NCBI GenBank assembly: GCA_002406055.1
Contig: DHMZ01000098.1
Location: forward strand, 67,219 to 113,938
Direction of reading: 5' to 3'
Source: Spirochaetales bacterium UBA4629
Lineage (GTDB): Bacteria; Spirochaetota; Spirochaetia; Sphaerochaetales; Sphaerochaetaceae
DNA length: 46,720 bases
Positions 40,738 to 46,720 of the stretch are shown here, in pieces. Made by a program: the position numbers and the translations under genes. The notes below the pieces were generated by a model. The model did not search any database and was not told where the DNA came from. It saw nothing but the letters and a program-made list of their open reading frames with translations. Numbering within the stretch: position 1 is the first letter of the stretch; each line of letters opens with the position of its first letter.

Positions 40738-41580
40738 CTATCTTAGATCTGGAGTTTTTATCCAATCTTGGTCATCATAAGCTCTGTTTTCTCCACACAT
40801 AGCCCAAATGAATGTATAGTTAGATGTACCTGCACCTGAATGAATAGACCAAGAAGGATTAATAACAGCCTCTTCATTATGCATAACAATATGTCTTGTC
40901 TCCTGAGGTTCTCCCATAAAATGGAAAACAACATTATCCTCTGGAACATCAAAGTAGAAGTAAACTTCCATTCTTCTCTCGTGTGTATGAGCAGGCATTG
41001 TATTCCATACAGATCCCTTTTCAAGATGAGTTAATCCCATAGAGAGTTGGCAAGTGTCTAATACATCTGGGTGAAGATACTGATTAATTGTTCTTTCGTT
41101 ACTTGTTTCTAATGCTCCAAGATGCTTATGAATAGCCTTCTCAAAAGGAATATGCATAGCTTTCTTTACTGTATGAGCTGGGGTTGTACAAATATAGAAC
41201 TTAGCAGGTTCATTTTCATCGATAGAGACAAATTCAACCTTCTTAGTTCCCATTGGAAGATATATTCCATCCCAATGATTCATATCATATTCAACACCAT
41301 CAGCTATAATCTTACCTTTTCCACCGATGTTAATAGAACCAAGTTCTCTGCGCTCTAAAACATAATTGACACCAAAATTCTTCCAAGGATCAATATTCTT
41401 CTCTATGTCTAAACGCTCTTTAACAGGCATAGCGCCCATTGTTACTATTCTGTCGATATGTGAATAAACAGCACTAACATCATCTGGAACAAAGATGTTA
41501 GTAATTAAGAACTCCTTTCTAAGTTCCTCTGTTGTCATGTATTTAAAATCTTCTTTACCTGTAGAATATCTAATATCCAT
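40738..41580 (-). CDS. kduI: 5-dehydro-4-deoxy-D-glucuronate isomerase
   Basis: The 280-aa cupin-fold enzyme interconverts 5-keto-4-deoxyuronate and 2,5-diketo-3-deoxygluconate in pectin and uronic-acid breakdown. The metal-binding stretch WNTMPAHTHERRMEVYFYFD provides two histidines and a glutamate. Other family parts are MGAMPVKERLDIEKNIDP, GTKKVEFVS and INPSWSIHSGAGTSNYTFIW. I used the ATG at 41578-41580, six nt after AGGAG. It overlaps the phosphatase gene by 11 nt. No other pectin gene is in the window. Confidence 0.96.
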   Translation of the reverse strand: MDIRYSTGKEDFKYMTTEELRKEFLITNIFVPDDVSAVYSHIDRIVTMGAMPVKERLDIEKNIDPWKNFGVNYVLERRELGSINIGGKGKIIADGVEYDMNHWDGIYLPMGTKKVEFVSIDENEPAKFYICTTPAHTVKKAMHIPFEKAIHKHLGALETSNERTINQYLHPDVLDTCQLSMGLTHLEKGSVWNTMPAHTHERRMEVYFYFDVPEDNVVFHFMGEPQETRHIVMHNEEAVINPSWSIHSGAGTSNYTFIWAMCGENRAYDDQDWIKTPDLR

Positions 41581-42025
41581 AGCCATCTCCTATTCTTTTA
41601 TTATCCTTTAGTTTATTAATAATATGCCGACATCCCTCTGCAATATCCCGATATGCTGTGGAAAAATCTCCAGAGTACCATGGGTCATCAACATCATGAT
41701 TTAAGAGCATCTTAATTTTTTTACTTTCGCCAAATCTTCTCACTAAAGCACGATAATTTGATTGATCTAAAGCATAAACAACATCAGATGAAGAAAAATC
41801 AACGTCACTAACTCTTTTTGCTGAGTGATGTGAAAATGGAATCTTATTTAAAGTTAGAATTCTCTTAGCAGATGGATAGATATCATTTCCAGTTTCTTCA
41901 GAACTGACTCCTCTTGAAAAAACATATACATCATTTATCCCCTCTCCCTTCAAGTATTTTTTAAGAATGTATTCAGCCATTGGGGAACGACAAATATTAC
42001 CATGACAGACAAACATTATTTTCAT
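41570..42025 (-). CDS. Low-molecular-weight protein tyrosine phosphatase
   Basis: The 151-aa product has the N-terminal catalytic P-loop VCHGNICRSPMAEYIL (C7, R13) and the general-acid loop VDDPWYSGDF with the aspartate. This is the full Wzb/YwlE-like fold. The substrate is unknown: either tyrosine kinases of polysaccharide synthesis or arginine-phosphate targets are possible, and no kinase is nearby. It overlaps kduI, an unusual pairing. Its first 9 codons and upstream 27 bp are repeated at 44144-44197. Confidence 0.94.
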   Translation of the reverse strand: MKIMFVCHGNICRSPMAEYILKKYLKGEGINDVYVFSRGVSSEETGNDIYPSAKRILTLNKIPFSHHSAKRVSDVDFSSSDVVYALDQSNYRALVRRFGESKKIKMLLNHDVDDPWYSGDFSTAYRDIAEGCRHIINKLKDNKRIGDGYGY

Positions 42026-42051
42026 AGCTATTTCAACTGCTCCAATTTGCC
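41998..42051. repeat. 54-bp direct repeat, copy A (intact phosphatase start)
   Basis: The segment matches 44144-44197 at 51 of 54 positions in the same orientation. It holds the first codons of the phosphatase gene and its upstream region. The two copies bracket the RhuM/HsdR-remnant segment. Confidence 0.92.
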
Positions 42052-42065
42052 TTAAGATGAAGAGT

Positions 42066-42081
42066 TATACTCATAAGTATA
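42066..42081. promoter_or_regulatory. Short palindrome upstream of the phosphatase gene
   Basis: TATACT and AGTATA are perfect 6-bp arms around a 4-bp centre (CATA). It lies about 40 bp upstream of the phosphatase ATG, inside the insert. It could be part of a -10 region or an operator. The purine-rich stretch 42080-42180 around it has no ORF. Confidence 0.35.
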
Positions 42082-42240
42082 GAGGAAAAGAGAAAAGGAA
42101 GGAAGACGGATAAGTAAGGCATATAAGAGCATATCAAGTCTGTAGAAAGTAGTAGAAAAAGTAGTAAGAGAGGAGGTTGCTGCCACTCATTTCATCAAGA
42201 TTATCACTTCACCTATCAGTTGCAAAATTATACTTTATAA

Positions 42241-43224
42241 TTACTTTCTCTCAGTTTTTTGCTCCAAAAGAGCAATAGATTCCAGATAATCTCTCTCAAC
42301 TCTACTCAGCGTCCGTGCCTTGTATTTTCTGTACTCAATAGATACCTTTTCTGTGGCCTCTTTATGGCTGATACTTCCATTATCAACCAAGTGCTTTTCT
42401 CCGTTCATGGTAAGAATACGATCAAGATGCTCAGCCCAGTCCTGCATTGTCATCACCTGTCCACGCTCCGCCTGACGCTCTGCAAAGTCTAGGTAACCGG
42501 AGACAAGCTGTCCCATAGACCTAAGTTCTTTCTCATCAAGGTAGTTCTTTGCAATCAGTGCATCTTTAAGAGTCGGCTGACTTCCTGAGAATGTAGTTAA
42601 TCCCATAAACTCCTTCTCGGCATCGGCTCTTGTGTAAATCACTTCAGCAGCTGTCTGTCCGTGTACGGCGTAATGAATCTTATTCTGAACTTTTTTAAAG
42701 AAAGCAACAGAGATTTCAGCCTTCGGATCGTAATCGATACTCGTGGAATATATTTCAAGTACCTGACGATAGAAAACTTTCTCTGAGGCTCTAATATCGC
42801 GGATACGATCAAGCAACTCCTTGAAGTATCCTCCGCCCCCTAAGTTCTTGAGCCTTTCATCATCTAGGGCAAATCCTTTTTTCATATACTCCTTCAATAT
42901 GTCTGTCGCCCATATACGGAATTGGACGCCACGCTGTGACTTCACACGATAACCGACCGAAATAATAACATCAAGATTATAGAATTCTACGGGTTTATCT
43001 GAAGAAGCAACGTGCAAAATTTGCACATTACCTTTCCTTGAAAGTTCTCCTTCTTCAAATACATTCTTTATGTGCTTAGAAATAACAGACCTGTCTCTTT
43101 GAAACAATTCTGCCATTTGTAACTTAGATAACCAAACCGTATCACCATCAAAGGTAGTCTCTATCTTCGCCAGACCGTCTGCTGTTGTATAGATAATCAT
43201 CTGAGATTGACTCGTATTATTCAT
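42241..43224 (-). CDS. RhuM family protein
   Basis: The 327-aa protein is of the RhuM (virulence) family, named from a Salmonella pathogenicity island; biochemical function is not established. The conserved N-terminal half reads VWLSKLQMAELFQRDRSVIS, KHIKNVFEEGEL, YNLDVIISVGYRVKSQRGVQ and FRIWATDILKEYMKKGFALD, which looks like a DNA-binding or Fic-associated module. The C-terminal half is helical. GGAG lies 6 nt before the ATG. Such genes are often found inside type I restriction loci, and here an hsdR remnant precedes it. By eye it is somewhat richer in G and C than its neighbours. Confidence 0.93.
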   Translation of the reverse strand: MNNTSQSQMIIYTTADGLAKIETTFDGDTVWLSKLQMAELFQRDRSVISKHIKNVFEEGELSRKGNVQILHVASSDKPVEFYNLDVIISVGYRVKSQRGVQFRIWATDILKEYMKKGFALDDERLKNLGGGGYFKELLDRIRDIRASEKVFYRQVLEIYSTSIDYDPKAEISVAFFKKVQNKIHYAVHGQTAAEVIYTRADAEKEFMGLTTFSGSQPTLKDALIAKNYLDEKELRSMGQLVSGYLDFAERQAERGQVMTMQDWAEHLDRILTMNGEKHLVDNGSISHKEATEKVSIEYRKYKARTLSRVERDYLESIALLEQKTERK

Positions 43225-43299
43225 ATCGTACTCCGTTTATTTTTCTTGGTTTATTCTTGCTATGCTTCAAGGACTTTTTTGCCAAACCTAAAGTAAATT

Positions 43300-43719
43300 C
43301 TACACCTGGTACTTCCTGAAAATCTCCGCCTGCTCGAATATCTGCAGGAAGACTTCATCTCTCGTAACAGGAGGGTAATTGTTATCGGCAAGAACAAGTA
43401 TAAGGTCAACCTTAAGCTCTGACTTTATATCCTCCCTTTTGGCCCAGTCGGTGTATCTGGACTTGTCGTTGACAATTTTCTTTACTTCCTTGGATAAATG
43501 TATGAGATTATCTTCTGGATACTCGAATTCGAACTTTTTCGCCACGGCTTTAAGAATGTCATAGAAAGCCTTCTCTTCATAATCAATACCCATCCCTTCA
43601 AAGGACCTTTTTTCATCTCTTAGTTCTGAAAGAAGTTTTGAGAGCTGTTCAGCAACGTCGTCGAGAACGGCATTAGCGTAAGCTTCGTCCTTGCGTCGAT
43701 CGTATAACTTCCTCAAGTC
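43300..43719 (-). pseudogene. hsdR: Type I restriction enzyme R subunit (HsdR), C-terminal remnant
   Basis: About 140 codons are kept: KLYDRRKDEAYANAV, GIDYEEKAFYDILKAVAKKF, DKSRYTDWAKREDIKSELKV and YPPVTRDEVFLQIFEQAEIF. They match the last helical domain of HsdR, whose full length is near 1000 aa. The nuclease, helicase and translocase domains are gone, as are hsdM and hsdS in this window. The upstream boundary lies near 43719, where the frame runs into an unrelated small gene. It cannot restrict DNA. A free-standing role is unlikely. Confidence 0.85.
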
Positions 43720-43906
43720 TTGACTTCTCTTCTGGGGAATATCCGTACACATCCTCCCATCTGTAGCAAGGAAGATAACATGTTGCATGCTTGAAACATA
43801 GCTTCTCATCAGGAGTTTCCATGTAAAACTTGATGCTGCCGTCTTTCAAAAATTCCGAATGAACAATCTCTGTCCCATCATCCAGTGTCAAAAACGGATA
43901 AATCAT
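43673..43906 (-). CDS. Small uncharacterised protein, probably 3 prime truncated
   Basis: The 77-aa product (MIYPFLTLDDGTEIVHSEFL and on to CFKHATCYLPCYRWEDVYGY) resembles a family of small proteins of unknown function that, as I recall, continue further and end with a conserved glycine-rich tail. Here the reading ends shortly after EEKSRLEEVIRSTQG, where the hsdR remnant begins in another frame. The two frames overlap from 43673 to about 43719. I take the gene as broken at that junction. Confidence 0.55.
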   Translation of the reverse strand: MIYPFLTLDDGTEIVHSEFLKDGSIKFYMETPDEKLCFKHATCYLPCYRWEDVYGYSPEEKSRLEEVIRSTQGRSLR

Positions 43907-44143
43907 CTCACATTACCTTCCAACCAGTCTTATTTTACAGTTCTATTTTATTCGATAACTTCATGTACAATCAAGAATACTTCTTACGATGCCATGGATA
44001 ACTAGTCATAAAATATCAGATAGCAAAACCATTTGATAAGTGTTATTTTGGTAGTAGACACTCTCCTCTTAGGGGCACAATCAGACATGTAACGACACGT
44101 TCTGACGTATTTTACTTATAATCTGAAAGCTTCACGTTTATCA
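43907..44143. other. Spacer without recognised gene, upstream part of the insert
   Basis: I see no credible ORF, RNA gene or terminator. The segment is AT-rich, contains the tail of a duplicated phosphatase start reading on the minus strand (to 44112), and lies inside the repeat-bounded insert. Confidence 0.5.
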
Positions 44144-44171
44144 TACCGTGACAGACAAACATTATTTTCAT
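44112..44171 (-). pseudogene. Duplicated 5 prime fragment of the tyrosine phosphatase gene
   Basis: The minus strand reads MKIMFVCHG, the same first nine codons as the intact phosphatase including the catalytic cysteine, then leaves homology and stops after ten more codons. The upstream region is duplicated too. It cannot give an active enzyme. It marks where the insert entered. Confidence 0.85.
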
Positions 44172-44197
44172 AGATATTTCAACTGCTCCAATTTACC
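44144..44197. repeat. 54-bp direct repeat, copy B
   Basis: It is identical to 41998-42051 except for three positions (44148, 44174, 44195). The same orientation and the distance of 2146 bp between copies fit a duplication made when the intervening segment arrived. Confidence 0.92.
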
Positions 44198-44249
44198 AAT
44201 ATAGGAAAATTAACAACAAATAGAAAGTCAAAATTTAAGAATCCGTTTC

Positions 44250-45830
44250 TCAGAGTTCCTCGATTAAACACTCATGTTTCTTCGTCTTTTTATCATAGTT
44301 GATACCAACTAGAAGAATATTTCCAGTATACTCTTTTATCGCATCAGGATATCTCTTCTCTCTTATTTGGTCGATTGCACTATTGGCACTCTTATTCCAC
44401 TTTAATTCAACAACAAGTGCGGGATATTTTGATAAATATTTGGGCTTTGGAAGATATACAAAATCTGCAAACCCTTTACCTGTCGGAAGCTCACGTATCG
44501 GCTTGAAGTAATATTGTCGTGCACTCAGATATGCTAAAATAAGTACAGAAGAAAGAGAATTTTCATCGTTATATTCAATCGCAGAAACATACTCATCGTG
44601 CATCTTTTCTATTTCAGAAGCTAAGGTGTAATTGTCTTTCTGAAGAGTTGCCTTAAGAATACTCTCTGATTCTTTTGAGAAGACAACCATTTCATTCCAT
44701 TCACTACTCTCTATGGCGTAGCCCATCTCTTCTCTTATTTCCTCGTTCGGAATAAAAGCCGTGCCATTCTCCTCGTTATATCCTAAATACCCAAGGTGAA
44801 TAAGATAAGTTAAAACGTTATCTTTGCTTGAAATACTGATTGTATCATTTTTGAAAGTTTTCGGATTTACAGGAACCTCTCCTCCTGAAATCATCTCGAT
44901 AATATCTTTCCTCAGTCCGACATAATCCATATTTATTAATGGCACAACAAGGTCATAATTCGAAGTATCAGACCAATAACTCTTAAACTTTCCACTAAGC
45001 ATCACACTTACTACAGCTCTTGGATTATAGATATGAAAACCATCCAGGAGATACCCGTCATACCATCTTCTGACCTCCTCAAAGCTCACACCATATTTTT
45101 CAGAAAGGGCTTTAACCTCTTTTTCAGTAAATCCATCATACTCTGCAAATGGTCCTGCATCTAAAATTGTGTACTCATTAAAATTATTAAGAGCTGACTG
45201 TGTCTTTTCTCGCTTTATCGGAAGAATTCCAGTCAGGTATGCAAGAGCAATATACCTCGATGGTTCAACTCCCTTGAAGAGTCCTCTAAGGAACGAGATA
45301 TATTCTTCTTGTACTTTTATGTTATTTGCATCATCTCTTATTAGTACATCCCATTCATCTATGATTACAATAAACTGACTCTTTGTTGCCACATTAATTC
45401 GTGCGAGTGCATTAGCTATGGATTTCTCACTTTTTGATACATATTCAGGATAATATTCTACGAGTTCTGCTATAACCTCTTTCTTGATTAAAGAAACAAC
45501 TTTTTCAGGCTTTCCGGCAAGTTCTATGAATCCCTGAACATCAAAATGAATAACATCATATTTATTGAGATTTTTTTCATAGTCTTGAGAAGACGCAATT
45601 TTAAGAGGAGAAAACAACTTTTTTGAATCAGCACCTTTAGAATAGTAAGCTGCTAGCATATTTGCTGTTATAGACTTACCAAAACGGCGAGGGCGACTAT
45701 TACAAATGTAGCCTTGTAGTGTACCTATGACTTTATTTGTGTAATTAATTAGTCCAGTTTTATCTACATATATTTCTGAATTCAACGCAACTTGGAATGC
45801 AGAATTATCTGGATTAACAAACCTTCCCAT
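44250..45830 (-). CDS. AAA-ATPase-like protein with C-terminal PD-(D/E)XK nuclease domain
   Basis: The 526-aa protein is of the PF09820/PF08011 type. The N-terminal part has a Walker-A-like SRPRRFGKSITANML near residue 50, and Walker B FIVIIDEWDVLIRD near 160. The C-terminal part has the nuclease-like TGKGFADFVYLPKPKYLSKY and PALVVELKWNKSANSAIDQI (D, E and K residues). Many copies occur in gut and oral Bacteroidetes and spirochaetes, and the role is unknown; defence or mobile-element links are suspected. I used the ATG at 45828-45830 (GGAG 10 nt upstream). A GTG three codons earlier lies too close to that site. Confidence 0.93.
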   Translation of the reverse strand: MGRFVNPDNSAFQVALNSEIYVDKTGLINYTNKVIGTLQGYICNSRPRRFGKSITANMLAAYYSKGADSKKLFSPLKIASSQDYEKNLNKYDVIHFDVQGFIELAGKPEKVVSLIKKEVIAELVEYYPEYVSKSEKSIANALARINVATKSQFIVIIDEWDVLIRDDANNIKVQEEYISFLRGLFKGVEPSRYIALAYLTGILPIKREKTQSALNNFNEYTILDAGPFAEYDGFTEKEVKALSEKYGVSFEEVRRWYDGYLLDGFHIYNPRAVVSVMLSGKFKSYWSDTSNYDLVVPLINMDYVGLRKDIIEMISGGEVPVNPKTFKNDTISISSKDNVLTYLIHLGYLGYNEENGTAFIPNEEIREEMGYAIESSEWNEMVVFSKESESILKATLQKDNYTLASEIEKMHDEYVSAIEYNDENSLSSVLILAYLSARQYYFKPIRELPTGKGFADFVYLPKPKYLSKYPALVVELKWNKSANSAIDQIREKRYPDAIKEYTGNILLVGINYDKKTKKHECLIEEL

Positions 45831-45919
45831 GGCAGGCACTCTCCTTTCTAATTTTTAGGCTCTAGCTTCAAACATCATACAATATTTGCGCTTTCTGCCT
45901 TAACCAATTTTATTTTACA

Positions 45920-46235
45920 TTAAATAGTCAAAAAACTTCCACCTTTTATAAGAGATGAAGCTCTTCTAAGATAATTTGGAAGATGATCCAAGTCAAAGAC
46001 AAATATAGCACTGTCGTCAATGTCGTGCTCTATAAGCTTTGGAAGATTATCCCATGTAAATACAGGTTCAGGCCTTGTAAGACTACTGTGCTTCATCAAT
46101 AGATATACCTTCAAGAAGATGAGCTTGCCATGGCTCTCGATCTGGGTCATAGATTTGGTCACCACACATAAAAAGACGGTGACAATTAACAATAGGCTGT
46201 ACATACTTCTTTACTGCATCAACATATATCTTAAG
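45920..46235 (-). pseudogene. Frameshifted fragment of an unrecognised gene
   Basis: Two protein-like stretches lie in different frames. One (46083-46235) reads VDAVKKYVQPIVNCHRLFMC, GDQIYDPDREPWQAHLLEGI. The next (45920 to about 46100) reads SLTRPEPVFTWDNLPKLIEH, DIDDSAIFVFDLDHLPNYLR. The switch is near 46085-46100. Neither has its own ribosome binding site, and an upstream stop closes the first at 46236. I do not recognise the family. It may be a decayed accessory gene. Confidence 0.45.
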
Positions 46236-46337
46236 TTAATGAAGGATTTTCTGAGTATCTTGAAAGAGAAATAAAATAAAATTAAAGAACTTGTCATTAG
46301 AAATAATGAGTCCCTCTATTCTTCACAAAATTCCGTC

Positions 46338-46395
46338 TCCCTTTAATTGCGTTTTCATCTCCCTTTAATCGCGGCGCTCCTTCCCTTTAAATGCG
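46338..46395. repeat. Three tandem 22-bp repeats at the end of the MATE gene
   Basis: The core TCCCTTTAATTGCG occurs at 46338-46351, 46360-46373 and 46382-46395 with one or two changes, spaced exactly 22 bp. The stop codon of the transporter gene (46355-46357) lies between the first and second unit. Twenty-two is not a multiple of three, so a change in copy number would alter the C-terminal tail. Confidence 0.8.
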
Positions 46396-46720
46396 TTGTA
46401 CATAACAGATCTGTTTTCTCTTTTCCTAACTCACGACATGTTTTTATTATGATAACTAGTGAAATAATAAACGTTAGGATATCAGATAAAGGCATAGAAT
46501 AGAGAACACCATCGAGTCCAAAGAATATAGGAAGAAGTAAAGCAAAGCCTACGCCAAAGACAATTTCACGAAACATGGAAAGTAATATTGACGAAATAGC
46601 CTTTCCTGTTGCTTGCAAAAAGATAAAACAGGCTTTATTAACACAAGCAAAAACAATTGCACAAAGATATATTCTAAAGGCCTTAATTGCAAATTCAGTA
46701 TAATAACTACTCTCATTAGC
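46355..46720 (-). CDS. MATE-family efflux transporter, C-terminal part (cut by window edge)
   Basis: The frame is open from the window edge for 121 codons. It shows the C-terminal helices of MATE transporters: AFRIYLCAIVFACVNKACFI, FLQATGKAISSILLSMFREI and LPIFFGLDGVLYSMPLSDIL. MATE proteins export drugs or metabolites with sodium or protons; the substrate is unknown. The tail LKGRSAAIKGR lies in the 22-bp repeats and is poorly conserved in such families. The N-terminal three quarters are outside the window. Confidence 0.88.
   Translation of the reverse strand, partial: ANESSYYTEFAIKAFRIYLCAIVFACVNKACFIFLQATGKAISSILLSMFREIVFGVGFALLLPIFFGLDGVLYSMPLSDILTFIISLVIIIKTCRELGKEKTDLLCTTHLKGRSAAIKGR

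Noticed and set aside
46083..46235. Second nuclease-family or toxin gene
   Set aside because: No motif or ribosome binding site supports it, and the frame is closed on both sides, so it is listed as a fragment only.
1..46720. CRISPR array, rRNA genes or insertion sequences
   Set aside because: No regularly spaced repeats of the right length, no rRNA signatures, and no transposase-like ORF or terminal inverted repeats were found.

Overview
The window looks like chromosomal DNA of a low-GC spirochaete, most likely a host-associated relative of Treponema or Sphaerochaeta. This is inferred from the EF-Tu and ribosomal protein sequences, the short zinc-type S14, and the rpsM-rpsK-rpoA-rplQ order with no rpsD between rpsK and rpoA. 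I made no database comparison, so the genus is open. Almost all genes lie on the minus strand and are best read from high to low coordinates.

Core information-processing block (about 1-27041, minus strand). Transcription starts at a good promoter just outside tRNA-Thr (about 27100) and runs through rpmG, tRNA-Trp, secE, nusG, rplKAJL, rpoB, rpoC, rpsL and rpsG. It ends at a bidirectional terminator near 14250. fusA, the usual neighbour after rpsG, is absent. A small plus-strand TSCPD-domain gene sits there instead, followed by a fresh consensus promoter for tuf (13841-13869). tuf leads the S10, spc and alpha clusters without a break: rpsJ, rplCDWB, rpsS, rplV, rpsC, rplP, rpmC, rpsQ, rplNXE, rpsN, rpsH, rplFR, rpsE, rpmD, rplO, secY, rpmJ, rpsM, rpsK, rpoA and the first codons of rplQ. 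The tuf transcript has an untranslated leader of about 240 nt that can fold into nested helices. Other intergenic hairpins sit before rplK, rpoB, rpoC, rpsJ and rpoA.

Metabolic and housekeeping block (27300-42030). It holds glycogen phosphorylase (plus strand); a zinc-ribbon gene of unknown function with a ten-G tract at its start; a MobA/MocA-like nucleotidyltransferase whose 3 prime end overlaps clpB; clpB; a TetR regulator; rmuC; the pseudouridine catabolism pair psuK-psuG; and the methionine importer, with metQ and metN-metI as separate units. It ends with kduI behind a low-molecular-weight protein tyrosine phosphatase. The metQ leader encodes a 21-residue peptide with seven methionines, and its end lies inside a terminator-like hairpin. 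This is a strong candidate for a methionine-sensing attenuator.

Accessory block (42030-46720). A 2.1 kb insert carries a RhuM-family gene, the C-terminal remnant of a type I restriction HsdR and a truncated small gene. It is flanked by 54-bp direct repeats that duplicate the 5 prime end of the phosphatase gene. Next come an AAA-ATPase/PD-(D/E)XK protein, a frameshifted fragment, a 22-bp tandem repeat and the C-terminal part of a MATE transporter cut by the window edge.

Most notable for follow-up: the Met-rich leader of metQ, the poly-G switch at 30443-30452, the structured tuf leader, the repeat-flanked insert, and an unusual fork-loop sequence in RpoB.
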